A stretch of 64,000 nt of DNA from Desulfococcus sp041737845. GTDB lineage: Bacteria > Desulfobacterota > Desulfobacteria > Desulfobacterales > Desulfococcaceae. Under the pieces are notes generated by a model. That model searched no databases and was not told the origin of the DNA. It was given only the letters and a program-made list of their open reading frames with translations. Position 1 is the first letter of the stretch. Every line of letters begins with the position of its first letter. The translations under genes and the position numbers were made by a program. The DNA lies in NCBI RefSeq assembly GCF_041737845.1, contig NZ_JBGSQX010000025.1, positions 4,650-68,649 on the forward strand, in the 5' to 3' direction. This document shows, one piece after another, positions 51,038-60,459 of the stretch.

Positions 51038-51256
51038 TCAATAATAGCACCAGATGGTCTCATAGGGCCTTGCATCCTCTCCCATCCGCTGCAGCCGCCT
51101 GAGATGCTCATATATGGACACATCCCTATAGACGCAGGTGTCCACAAGGGAAAGCTTCTTCTCCCAGGGATGGAATTCATAGACCCGTCTGCCGTCGGGC
51201 AGGATCGAGAATACGCAGTCGATTGCAGCCGGCAGAGGGGTGCGAAAGATGCAAGA
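51038..51256 (-). pseudogene. Open frame without a clear start, probable gene remnant
   Basis: The minus-strand frame reads ...IDCVFSILPDGRRVYEFHPW, then EKKLSLVDTCVYRDVSIYEH and ends RPYETIWCYY, about 65-72 residues. Composition is protein-like (charged, aromatic, few Ser/Arg runs), unlike frames in non-coding GC-rich DNA. No ATG or GTG start and no ribosome-binding site is present; a CTG at 51233-51235 is the only near-start. It ends 23 bp from repeat copy 2. It is either the 3' end of a decayed gene or a small gene with an unusual start. Function unknown. Confidence 0.4.
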
Positions 51257-51309
51257 TTAAGGTTCGCGGCATATGGGCCGATCCCGGGGAAAGGCCGCCC
51301 CGCCCGCCG

Positions 51310-51963
51310 TCAATAGGAGGCGTCGAGCGCCTCCCCGCAGGATCTCCGCTGGAGCACCCCCAGCGACCGCGTCATGGGCAGGGGCTTGAAAAGTCCCCCG
51401 GCCAGGGCGATCCGGTAGACGAGGTAGGGTGCCTGCCCCCCGTCTTCAGGGTGCTCGAAGATATCGTGCAGGAGGAGGTATCCGCCGGGCATCACGTGGC
51501 CGGCCCATGCGCAGTAATCCGCGTAAACCGTTTCAAAGGCGTGGCCCCCGTCGATGAAGACGAGGCTCAGGAGAATGGACCAGACCCGGGCCGCCGTGCA
51601 GGAACGACAAACCATCGGGACCACCGTATCCTCGAGGCCCGAAAGCGCAAGCGTCTTCCGGAAGGCCCGGAAGGTGTCGACCCGGCCCGCCTCGTGGTCG
51701 TAGAGCGCCGGGTCGAAATAGGTCTCGCCCGGCTGCTGCTCCTCGGAGCCGCCATGGTGGTCGATGGAGAAGAGTGTCCCCCCGTTGGCCCGGCAGGCCG
51801 AGCCGATGTAGACGGCGGACCTGCCGCAGTAGCTGCCGATCTCGAGGCAGGGGCCCATCCTGCTCGCCTCAAGGGCGACGTCATGGAGGCGGCGCCCCTC
51901 CTCCTCGTCGAGAAAGCCTTTGACCTCCTCCGGCGCAAGAGTCTTCCGGGATGTCGGGTGCAT
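51310..51963 (-). CDS. Class I SAM-dependent methyltransferase
   Basis: A 217-residue protein, starting near MHPTSRKTLAPEEVKGFL. SAM-binding motif I is CLEIGSYCGRSAVYIG, then IDHHGGSEEQQ, with the acidic post-motif region VFIDGGHAFETVYADYCAW and LLHDIFEHP. It belongs to the Methyltransf_24/O-methyltransferase-like group, which acts on small molecules or lipids/sugars; the substrate is unknown. It lies 132 bp downstream of ftsK on the same strand; the ribosome-binding site is weak. Confidence 0.8.
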   Translation of the reverse strand: MHPTSRKTLAPEEVKGFLDEEEGRRLHDVALEASRMGPCLEIGSYCGRSAVYIGSACRANGGTLFSIDHHGGSEEQQPGETYFDPALYDHEAGRVDTFRAFRKTLALSGLEDTVVPMVCRSCTAARVWSILLSLVFIDGGHAFETVYADYCAWAGHVMPGGYLLLHDIFEHPEDGGQAPYLVYRIALAGGLFKPLPMTRSLGVLQRRSCGEALDASY

Positions 51964-52095
51964 GCTCAAATTATTTCCAATTTTCTTATAATAAAAAAAA
52001 TAATGCCGTATTCGGGAAAAAGCAGCCCCCATGTTTCCCGTCCGCCGGCGGCCGATCGGCTCCAATCCGGGATCTTTCCGGATGGCGCGCGGGAC

Positions 52096-54411
52096 TCAAG
52101 CCATTTCGTCATACCCCTGGACCAGCACCTCCCGGGGTTTGGCGCCGTCTGCAGGCCCCACGATGCCCTCCTTCTCCATCACCTCGATGATCCGGGCCGC
52201 GCGGTTGTACCCGATGCGCAGATGGCGCTGGACCATGGAGATGGAGGCCTGGCGCGTCTGGGTCACGAGGGCCACGGCATCGTCGTACCGGTCGTCGTAT
52301 TCGGTGTCGCCGTCTCCGGCCTCCTTCTCGACGGCCTGGGCCTCGACGACGGCGGCGTCGTACTCCGGCGGGCGCTGCTCTTTGAGGAACTCGGTGATCC
52401 GGGAAAGCTCCTTCTCGGAGACATAGGCCCCGTGGATCCGCTGGAGCTTGGCCGTCCCCGGCGGCAGGAAGAGCATGTCCCCGTTTCCCAGGAGCGTCTC
52501 CGCGCCGTTGGTATCCAGGATGGTGCGGGAATCGGTCTTGGACGACACCTGGAAGGTCAGGCGGGTGGGGAAATTGGCCTTGATGATGCCGGTCAGGACG
52601 TCGACCGACGGGCGCTGGGTCGCGAGGATGAGATGGATGCCGGCGGCCCGGGCCATCTGGGCCAGGCGCATCAGCGCCACCTCGACATCCCGGGAGGCCA
52701 CCATCATGAGATCGGCCAGCTCGTCGATGATGACGACGATCAGCGGCAGCTTGTCGGCCGGGGTTTCGTCATCGGGCGACGGATCGGCCAGGGCCCTTTC
52801 GACCTTCTGGTTGTACTGGGTGATGTTCCGGACCTTCTGCTGCGACAGCAGCTCATACCGCCGCTCCATCTCGGACACGGCCCAGAACAGGGCGTTTGTC
52901 GCCTTCTTCACGTCGGTGACCACCGGCGTGATCAGGTGCGGAATGCCGTCGTACAGGGAAAGCTCGATCCGCTTGGGGTCGACCATGATGAGCTTGACCT
53001 CGTCGGGGGTGGCCTTGTAGAGAAAGCTGCAGATCAGGGCGTTGAGGAAGACGCTCTTGCCGGTTCCCGTGGCGCCGGCGATGAGGAGGTGGGGCATCTT
53101 CTCCAGGCTCGCCACCACCGTATTTCCGACGATATCCTTGCCCAGGCAGATGGAAAGCCGCGAGGGCGCGGCCTGAAATTCGGTCGATTCCACGAGTTCC
53201 TTCAACACCACGATCTCCCGCTCGGCATTGGGGATTTCGATGCCGATGACCGATTTTCCGGGAATGGGCGCAACGATCCGGATGCTCATGGCCCGGAGCG
53301 CCAGGGCCAGATCGTCGGACAGGTTGACGACTTTATTGATCTTCACCCCGGGCGCGGGCTTGTACTCAAAGGTGGTGATCACGGGCCCGGGCGTCACGTT
53401 CGAGACCTCTCCCTTGACCCCGAAATCGCCTAACTTGCCCTCCAGGCGCCGGGCCTGGTCCTCCAGATGGGCGGTATCCACGGAAGACGGTCGGGCGGGG
53501 GCCTCCTCCAGAAAGGATGCAGGGGGGAGCTGAAACCCATTCCCGGCCGAATTCGACAGCAGCAGCCGCACCGGATCGGTCTTTTCCGGCTCGGAAACGG
53601 GCGCGGACGGGGGCGGGGGCGGAACCAGTTCGCGAGAGGTGATCCTGAGCCTGATTTTCCGGGGGCGCTCCTCAAGAGCCGCCGCGGATTCAATGGAGGG
53701 CTCCGGGACCTCCTCCTGCCCGGGTGCGCCCCTGCCCTGTTTCAGGGCAGGCTTGGGCGGGGCCGCCGTGCCGGCCGCCGCCTTCGCCTTCGCTTTTTCT
53801 TCGGCGATCTCTCTTCTCCGGGCCTTCACGGCCGCCGCCGCCTCGATCCGCGAGGCCGCGCGGGAACACATCGGCTTCAGGGTGAAGGCCGCCTTCTGGA
53901 TGAGGTCCGCAAGCGAGACGCCCGTCAGCATGACAACGGCGGACACCCCCAGCATGACCAGCACGATGCCGCCGCCGACCGTGCTGCAATACCGGGTGAT
54001 CTGGCCCCCGAAAAGCTCGCCGATCAAGCCTCCGGTCGATATCTCGACCCCCCGGACGGTGTAGGTGTCGGCGGCAAGGCCCAGGAGGCTCGCCGTCACC
54101 ACGACCAGGATGCCCCCCCCGAACACGGAGACGAGCAGCTCCTGCTCGGGTTGGCTTCGAAAGATCTGGACGCTGAAGAGGGCAAGCAATATCGGCAGCC
54201 AGCCGGAGCCCGCCCCGAAGAGGCCCACCAGCGCCCCGGCCGTGTGGCTGCCGATGAGGCCGAAGAGGTTTCTGGCGCCCGCCGAGGTTCCCGAATTGAA
54301 CATGGAGGGGTCTGACGGATGAAAGGACCACAGGCTGATCAGGGTGAAAATGACCAGAAAGAACAGAAAGATTCCTAGTATTTCCTTGCGCATGCTCCGG
54401 ACTTCGATCAT
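52096..54411 (-). CDS. ftsK: DNA translocase FtsK/SpoIIIE
   Basis: A 771-residue protein. Residues 1-165 form the membrane domain with about four helices. A linker of about 150 residues is Pro/Ala/Lys-rich. The motor has Walker A AGATGTGKS and Walker B LIVVIIDELADL, plus RLTFQVSSKTDSRTILD. The C-terminal gamma winged helix is present (ASISMVQRHLRIGYNRAARI), which reads KOPS orientation sequences. It segregates chromosome termini at division and activates XerCD. The start is uncertain: ATG at 54411 or 54393. It is downstream of RNase J, 63 bp apart, likely one unit. Confidence 0.95.
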   Translation of the reverse strand: MIEVRSMRKEILGIFLFFLVIFTLISLWSFHPSDPSMFNSGTSAGARNLFGLIGSHTAGALVGLFGAGSGWLPILLALFSVQIFRSQPEQELLVSVFGGGILVVVTASLLGLAADTYTVRGVEISTGGLIGELFGGQITRYCSTVGGGIVLVMLGVSAVVMLTGVSLADLIQKAAFTLKPMCSRAASRIEAAAAVKARRREIAEEKAKAKAAAGTAAPPKPALKQGRGAPGQEEVPEPSIESAAALEERPRKIRLRITSRELVPPPPPSAPVSEPEKTDPVRLLLSNSAGNGFQLPPASFLEEAPARPSSVDTAHLEDQARRLEGKLGDFGVKGEVSNVTPGPVITTFEYKPAPGVKINKVVNLSDDLALALRAMSIRIVAPIPGKSVIGIEIPNAEREIVVLKELVESTEFQAAPSRLSICLGKDIVGNTVVASLEKMPHLLIAGATGTGKSVFLNALICSFLYKATPDEVKLIMVDPKRIELSLYDGIPHLITPVVTDVKKATNALFWAVSEMERRYELLSQQKVRNITQYNQKVERALADPSPDDETPADKLPLIVVIIDELADLMMVASRDVEVALMRLAQMARAAGIHLILATQRPSVDVLTGIIKANFPTRLTFQVSSKTDSRTILDTNGAETLLGNGDMLFLPPGTAKLQRIHGAYVSEKELSRITEFLKEQRPPEYDAAVVEAQAVEKEAGDGDTEYDDRYDDAVALVTQTRQASISMVQRHLRIGYNRAARIIEVMEKEGIVGPADGAKPREVLVQGYDEMA

Positions 54412-54474
54412 AGAGGTTCAGGCGAAGGGCTCCCCTGCCCGACGCGGAAAAAGCCCATGGTCCTACTGTTGTCG

Positions 54475-56124
54475 TCAGATTTCCAGGACAAAGGGAAGAA
54501 TGAGCGGACGACGCTTGATGGTGTAATTGAAATATTTTCTCAGGTCGCTTTTGATCCGCGCCCGAATCTTCTCGATCCGGTCCGGAACGTCCGGACCGAT
54601 GTCCTCGATGGCCTCCAGAATCACGCACTGGGCGTCATCCACCAGGTGGCCGGTTTCCGTCTCGAAAATAAACCCCCGGGAGATGACCTCCGGGCCGTAC
54701 ATCACGATGCCGGTCTCCTCGTCAAAGGCGATGGTGACCGCCACGAACCCGTCCTCCGAGAGGAGACGACGCTCCTTCAGCAGGCTTCGCCCCACGTCGC
54801 CGATGCCCTTGCCGTCAACCAGCACCCGTCCCGTCTGGATCATCGAGGTGACATGGCACCCGCCCTCGTCGAACTCGATCACCTGGCCGTTTTCGACGAG
54901 TTTCACGTGGTTCGCGGGGATCCCCATCTCCTCCGCCAGCCGGGCATGGAGCGCCAGGTGCCGGTACTCCCCGTGAACCGGAATGAAATAACGAGGTCGG
55001 GTCAGGTTGATCATCAGCTTCAGCTCCTCGCGAAAAGCATGCCCCGACACGTGGATGGCCGAGATCTTCTCGTAGATGACGTCGGCGCCGCGGCGGTAGA
55101 GATTGTTGATGATCTTCCCGATGGCTTTCTCGTTTCCGGGGATGAATTTGGAGGAGAGGATCACCATGTCGCCGAACCGGATCTTGATCTGCTTATGGAT
55201 GCCGGTCGCCATGCGGGCCAGGGCCGACATGGGCTCCCCCTGGCTGCCGGTGGTGATGAGCACCACCTGGTGATCGGGGATGTTGCCGATGTCGTCGATG
55301 GCGATTTCCATGCCGTCGGGGATCCGGATATACCCCAGGGACCTGGCGATGCCGACGGCCACCTCGATGCTTCGGCCGTTCAGGACCACCCTTCGCCCGT
55401 ACGCCGCGGCGATGTCGATGATCTGCTGGATGCGGGAGATGCTGGAGGCGAAAAGGGCCACGATGACCCGGCCCCGGCACTTGGAGATCACCCCTTTCAG
55501 GGTTTCGCCGATCTCCCGGTCGGAGATGGTGTATCCCTCCTTTTCCACGTTGGTGGAATCGGAGAGGAGCGCAAGCACCCCCTCCTCGCCGCAGCGGGCA
55601 AACTTGTTGACGTCGGTGTTCATGCCGTCGATGGAGGAGTGGCTGATCTTGAAATCACCCGTGTGGACCACAAGCCCCATGGGGGTACGAATCGCCAGAC
55701 CGATGCCGTCCACAACGCTGTGGCCCACCCGGATCAGGTCGATCTCGAAGGATCCGATGGAGAGCCGCTGGCCCGGCCGGACCTCCCGCAGGTCCGCATG
55801 GGAGAGCAGGCCGATCTCCTCCAGCTTGTGCCGCACGACCCCGAGGGTGAAGGGCGTCCCGTGGACGGGAACATTGACGTCCCGCAGCAGGTAGGAGAGC
55901 GCGCCGATGTGGTCTTCATGGGCGTGGGTCAAAATCACCCCCGCCACCCGGCTCTTGTTCCGGCGGATGTACTCCATATCGGGGATCACCAGATCGACGC
56001 CCAGCATGTAGTCCTCGGGAAACATCAGGCCCGCGTCGATGACCAGGAGGTCGTCCTGATACTCCACCACCATCATGTTGAGCCCGATCTCTCCGAATCC
56101 CCCCAGAGGGATAATCTTCAGCAT
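54475..56124 (-). CDS. rnj: Ribonuclease J
   Basis: A 549-residue beta-lactamase/beta-CASP nuclease, starting MLKIIPLGGFGEIGLNM. The metal site is ILTHAHEDHIGAL, and other conserved parts are HTGDFKI, SDSTN and, near the C-terminus, FIPVHGEYRHL. RNase J combines 5'-exonuclease and endonuclease activity and drives mRNA turnover and 16S processing. It lies between a small unknown gene (19 bp upstream) and ftsK. Confidence 0.95.
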   Translation of the reverse strand: MLKIIPLGGFGEIGLNMMVVEYQDDLLVIDAGLMFPEDYMLGVDLVIPDMEYIRRNKSRVAGVILTHAHEDHIGALSYLLRDVNVPVHGTPFTLGVVRHKLEEIGLLSHADLREVRPGQRLSIGSFEIDLIRVGHSVVDGIGLAIRTPMGLVVHTGDFKISHSSIDGMNTDVNKFARCGEEGVLALLSDSTNVEKEGYTISDREIGETLKGVISKCRGRVIVALFASSISRIQQIIDIAAAYGRRVVLNGRSIEVAVGIARSLGYIRIPDGMEIAIDDIGNIPDHQVVLITTGSQGEPMSALARMATGIHKQIKIRFGDMVILSSKFIPGNEKAIGKIINNLYRRGADVIYEKISAIHVSGHAFREELKLMINLTRPRYFIPVHGEYRHLALHARLAEEMGIPANHVKLVENGQVIEFDEGGCHVTSMIQTGRVLVDGKGIGDVGRSLLKERRLLSEDGFVAVTIAFDEETGIVMYGPEVISRGFIFETETGHLVDDAQCVILEAIEDIGPDVPDRIEKIRARIKSDLRKYFNYTIKRRPLILPFVLEI

Positions 56125-56142
56125 GGCATTATACCCCGTTGT

Positions 56143-56475
56143 TCATATGGAAATGCCCAATTTTTCCAAGATGGCGTCCATGGCGTCGATAATCCAGTTC
56201 CGCTGGGCGGTATCCGCATAGGAGATACAGTCACAGCGAATCTTTCGGGTCGTCCGGACGAGCAGCTCGCAGGACATCCGGTCTTCCGAAAGCTCGACGG
56301 CGAAGTAAAACGGACGGCAGTCGGCATGGGCCTGCTGCACCTCGTTATGAATTCCTTCGTCCAGGGGGATCCAGTACAGCCCGCCGACGCCCGATCCGTC
56401 GAAATGCGCGTCCAGATAAGCCTTGACGGCGTCGTAGTCCTCCAGCCTGAGTTGGTCGATGACATATTGTTTCAT
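56143..56475 (-). CDS. Conserved small protein of unknown function
   Basis: A 110-residue protein starting MKQYVIDQLRLEDYDAVKAY, ending LEKLGISI. It has no TM segments; it contains acidic helices and CDCISYADTAQRNWIIDAMD. It is 18 bp upstream of the RNase J gene and likely co-transcribed. No ribosome-binding site precedes the ATG; instead a Fur-box-like sequence abuts it. I know of no assigned function. Confidence 0.65.
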   Translation of the reverse strand: MKQYVIDQLRLEDYDAVKAYLDAHFDGSGVGGLYWIPLDEGIHNEVQQAHADCRPFYFAVELSEDRMSCELLVRTTRKIRCDCISYADTAQRNWIIDAMDAILEKLGISI

Positions 56476-56477
56476 AA

Positions 56478-56492
56478 TAACAATGATTATCA
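56478..56492 (-). promoter_or_regulatory. Fur-box-like sequence
   Basis: Minus strand TGATAATCATTGTTA matches the 7-1-7 Fur pattern TGATAAT-N-ATTATCA at 12 of 14 positions. It lies 3 nt before the ATG of the small unknown gene, an unusual position for an operator. Confidence 0.3.
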
Positions 56493-56664
56493 CATCGAAC
56501 CGGCTGGCGCAAGACGGAGTTTCCCCAAAGATGCGGAAGACACCGGCAGACGCAGACAACTCCGGAGAAATCGGGAAGACCACGAACAGCGTCGTATAAA
56601 CTGGAAAAAAAATGATTATTTTCCATCTGTATAGAAGCCCACATCCTTACGCGGGAGTTGCGCC

Positions 56665-59600
56665 ATGCATGACAATGCCAAGGAAAAGCTGTCAAAATCA
56701 ATTCCCATCCGCATCGGCCTGCCGGCATTACTGACCCTGGTGTTGTTTATGACCGCCATTTTTTTCATTATCCTTCCGGCCATGGAAGAGAGTTTCATGG
56801 CACGAAAACGTGAAATGATCCGGGAGTTGACCGAATCGGCGTGGAGCATCCTGGCCACCTTCGAGTCACGGGAGCGGGACGGCACCCTGACCCGGAAGAA
56901 CGCCCAGGCGCAGGCCATCGTTCAAATCCGGAATCTTCGCTACGGTCCTGAAAAAAAGGATTATTTCTGGATCAACGATATGTCCCCGCGGATGGTCATG
57001 CATCCCTATCGATCGGACCTGGACGGCCAGGATGTCTCCGGCTTCCAGGATCCGCACGGCAAGCGCCTCTTTGTGGCGTTTGTCGAGGAGGTTCGGAAAC
57101 AGGGGGCCGGGTATGTGGATTATATGTGGCAGTGGAAAGACGATCCCAGCAAAATCGTTCCGAAATTGTCCTACGTCAAGGAATTTGAACCCTGGCAATG
57201 GATCATCGGCACCGGAATCTACATCGACGATGTCCACGCGGAAATTGCCCGGATCGGGAAAAAACTCTCCACCATCTCCGCGGGCATTTTGTTTGTCGTG
57301 TCCCTCCTGGCCTTTTACATCATCCGCCAGACGATGCTGGCGGAAGGCATGCGCATTCGCAGCCGTGACTTTGCGGCGCTTCTGGACCACACCCCGGATT
57401 TCATTTACGTCAAGGACACTTCCTACAGGTACACCGCGGCAAGCCGGGCCTATGCGCACATGACCGGGCACGCCCGGCGGGAGGATCTCGACGGGAAAAC
57501 CGATTTCGACATCTTTCCCCTCGAAGCGGCAGAGCGGTCTCACGCCCTTGAAAAAGCGGTCATTGAAAAAAGACAGATCCTGGAGGACCATGAAGCGCGA
57601 TATACCGACGCCAGGGGGGAGACGGGCTGGATGCTCTGCGACAAGCGGCCGTTCTACGATCTTGAAAACAACCTGCTGGGCCTGATCAGCATCAGCAAGG
57701 AGATTACCGAGCGGAAAAGGATGGAAACCTCGCTCAAGGAAAACAGAGAGTTCCTCCAGGGGATCATCAGCAACAGCACCGCGCTGATCCTGGCCAAGGA
57801 CCTCGACGGCCGCTATATCCTTGTCAACGAGAGGTTCTGCGAAGCATTCGAGGTGCGCCGCGAGGACGTGCTCGGAAAAACGGCCCACGACATCTTCCCC
57901 CATGAGATGGCCGAGATGTTCCGGCGCCACGATCTTGCCGTCCTTGACTCCAAGGCCCCTCTCCAGGAAGAGGAAATCATCGAGGAAAAGGACCGATCCT
58001 TCCTCTCCATAAAATTCCCGGTCTTCGGCATGGATGGAAACCCCGTGGCGGTCTGCGGGATATCCTCGGATATCACCCACCTGAAAAAAACGGAGGCGGA
58101 GCTTCGCCTGGCCCGGCAGGTGGCGGAAAAGGCCAACCGGGCCAAAAGCGAGTTTCTGGCCAATATGAGCCATGAAATCCGGACCCCCATGAATGCCATC
58201 ATCGGTATGGCCTACCTGGCCCTCCGGACCGACCTGACGCCGAAGCAGCGGGATTATCTCATAAAAATCAACACCTCGGCCTATGCGCTGCTCAGGATCA
58301 TTAACGACATCCTCGATTTTTCCAAGATTGAAGCCGGCAAACTCGACATCGAGCACGTCGAATTCCATCTGGAGGATGTTTTGGATAACCTGGCCAACCT
58401 CATCTCCGTCAAAACCCAGGAAAAAGGCCTGGAGCTGATTATCGCCACCTCTCCGGAGATGCCCCTCAACCTGGTGGGGGACCCGCTCAGACTGGGACAG
58501 GTGTTGGTCAACCTCGCGGGAAATGCGGTCAAATTCACGAAGGAAGGCGAAATTCTCGTGTCGGCCGAACTTGTCCGGCGGGAGGACCATCGGGCGAAGC
58601 TCCGCTTTACGGTGCGCGACACCGGCATCGGGATGACCCCGGAACAGGCCGAGAGCCTCTTCCATGCCTTTACCCAGGCGGACACGTCCACCACCCGCAA
58701 ATACGGCGGCACGGGGCTGGGGCTGACCATCTGCAAACGGCTGGTGGATCTCATGGACGGCGAGATCACATTCGAATCCGAGATGGGCAAGGGCTCCACC
58801 TTCAACTTCACGGCGGTATTCGGCCTCCAGGGGAAAGACACCCAAAGGAAGCCCCGGCGGCAATGCATCGACGACCTCCAGGGGCTGAGGGTGCTCGTGG
58901 TCGACGACAGCAGAACATCTCAGGACATCCTGAAAAGCTATCTCGAGAGTCTCTCCTTCCGTGTCTCCACCGCGGATTCCGGAGAAGCGGGGCTGATCCT
59001 GCTGGAAGAGGCGGCCCGGGAAAACCGGGCCTTTGAACTGGTCCTCATGGATTGGAAAATGCCGGGCATGGACGGCATCGAGGCGTCCCGACGTATCAAA
59101 ACGGAGATGAACCTTCCCCACGTGCCGGTCATCATCATGATCACGGCCTATGGCAATGAAGAGGTGATGAGGCAGGCGGAGAGCGTCGGATTGGAGGGGT
59201 TCCTCATCAAGCCATCCAGCCAGTCCTCGCTGTTCAATACGATCATGGAGGTGTTCGGGAAAAAGGTTCCCAAGAGCGCCTATGCCAGGACGCCGCTCCA
59301 CAGGGATCCGGCGGGATTGAAACAGATCCTGGACGCGCGCGTGCTGCTGGCCGAGGACAATGAAATCAATCAGCAGGTCGCCCAGGAACTCCTGACGCAA
59401 ATGGGATTGATCGTGGACGTCGCAAGCGATGGGAAAGCCGCCCTCGATGCCTGGCGGGGCGGAGATTACGACCTGATCCTGATGGACATCCAGATGCCGG
59501 TGATGGACGGATTGATCGCCGCACGGCGCATTCGGGAAATCGAGCTTCGAAGGCGGCCGGGCGATCCGGATGCGAAGCCGCCGATCCCCATCATCGCCAT

Positions 59601-60411
59601 GACGGCCCACGCCATGCACGGGGATCGAGACAAAAGCCTGGCCGCGGGCATGAACGACCACATCACCAAACCCATCGATCCGGAAAGCCTGTTCCAAACG
59701 CTGGTCAAATGGATTCCGCCCGGCGAGCGCGGGGTGCCGCCTGAGGCCGCCCAAAAAGCGCAGGCCACGGCGCCGCCGGAAAGCGGCACCGGCTTGAGGG
59801 ATATGCCGGGGATTTCCGTCAAAAACGGCTTGATGCGGGTGGGGCAAAATGAAGCCCTGTACCGCCGGATCCTGCAAAAATTTTGTCAGGATAACGAGCA
59901 TGCGGCCGAGGGGATCCGGCAGGCCGTTGCGCAGAACGACGCCGCGCTGGCCCAGCGCATGGCGCATACGATGAAAGGCGTAGCCGGCAATATCGGCGCC
60001 GAGGACCTTCAGGCCGTATCGGGCGAGCTGGAATCCGCCGTCCGGTGCGCCGATGGCGAAGCGGCCGCGGCGCTCGTCCAGCGGTTTGACGACGCCCTGA
60101 AAACGGTTCTCGACGCCATAAAAACCATCGCCCCCGGCGAGCGACCACCCGAGGCCGGCGGCCCCCGGACCGGAGAGGGCGACCCCGGCAGGCTCCGCGA
60201 CCTTCTGGTCAAGCTGAGGCCCCTGATTCAAAAAGGCCAGCCCCGGCCGAGCCAGACCGTGATGGCGGAAATCAACGGCATGGTCCGGCCGCGTCAATTC
60301 CTCCCCCATCTCGAAAATCTGGGCAGACGAATCGGCAAATATCAGTTCAGGGAGGCCCTGGCGATTCTGGAATCCCTCCTTGACGCGCTTGAAAAGAAGG
60401 ACGTCCCTTGA
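56665..60411 (+). CDS. Hybrid sensor histidine kinase (Cache-PAS-PAS-HK-REC-REC-HPt)
   Basis: A 1248-residue kinase with a complete phosphorelay. TM1 lies near residues 16-38. A periplasmic sCache-like domain follows (KDYFWINDM, MVMHPY, YVKEFEPWQWIIGTGIYI), then TM2 near 210-228. Two PAS domains lie at about 235-475. The kinase has His in ANMSHEIRTPMNA (about 502) and GTGLGLTICKRLVD. Receiver 1 carries the Asp in LVLMDWKMPGMDG, and receiver 2 in LILMDIQMPVMDG. The HPt domain is near 1055-1150 (His in AHTMKGVAGNIG). The ATG follows GGGAG. It has its own sensor but is otherwise paralogous to the next gene. Confidence 0.92.
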   Translation: MHDNAKEKLSKSIPIRIGLPALLTLVLFMTAIFFIILPAMEESFMARKREMIRELTESAWSILATFESRERDGTLTRKNAQAQAIVQIRNLRYGPEKKDYFWINDMSPRMVMHPYRSDLDGQDVSGFQDPHGKRLFVAFVEEVRKQGAGYVDYMWQWKDDPSKIVPKLSYVKEFEPWQWIIGTGIYIDDVHAEIARIGKKLSTISAGILFVVSLLAFYIIRQTMLAEGMRIRSRDFAALLDHTPDFIYVKDTSYRYTAASRAYAHMTGHARREDLDGKTDFDIFPLEAAERSHALEKAVIEKRQILEDHEARYTDARGETGWMLCDKRPFYDLENNLLGLISISKEITERKRMETSLKENREFLQGIISNSTALILAKDLDGRYILVNERFCEAFEVRREDVLGKTAHDIFPHEMAEMFRRHDLAVLDSKAPLQEEEIIEEKDRSFLSIKFPVFGMDGNPVAVCGISSDITHLKKTEAELRLARQVAEKANRAKSEFLANMSHEIRTPMNAIIGMAYLALRTDLTPKQRDYLIKINTSAYALLRIINDILDFSKIEAGKLDIEHVEFHLEDVLDNLANLISVKTQEKGLELIIATSPEMPLNLVGDPLRLGQVLVNLAGNAVKFTKEGEILVSAELVRREDHRAKLRFTVRDTGIGMTPEQAESLFHAFTQADTSTTRKYGGTGLGLTICKRLVDLMDGEITFESEMGKGSTFNFTAVFGLQGKDTQRKPRRQCIDDLQGLRVLVVDDSRTSQDILKSYLESLSFRVSTADSGEAGLILLEEAARENRAFELVLMDWKMPGMDGIEASRRIKTEMNLPHVPVIIMITAYGNEEVMRQAESVGLEGFLIKPSSQSSLFNTIMEVFGKKVPKSAYARTPLHRDPAGLKQILDARVLLAEDNEINQQVAQELLTQMGLIVDVASDGKAALDAWRGGDYDLILMDIQMPVMDGLIAARRIREIELRRRPGDPDAKPPIPIIAMTAHAMHGDRDKSLAAGMNDHITKPIDPESLFQTLVKWIPPGERGVPPEAAQKAQATAPPESGTGLRDMPGISVKNGLMRVGQNEALYRRILQKFCQDNEHAAEGIRQAVAQNDAALAQRMAHTMKGVAGNIGAEDLQAVSGELESAVRCADGEAAAALVQRFDDALKTVLDAIKTIAPGERPPEAGGPRTGEGDPGRLRDLLVKLRPLIQKGQPRPSQTVMAEINGMVRPRQFLPHLENLGRRIGKYQFREALAILESLLDALEKKDVP

Positions 60412-60459
60412 CGGCATCCTGAAATCCGTATGGATCAGTTGGACAGGGAGTGATGAAAA

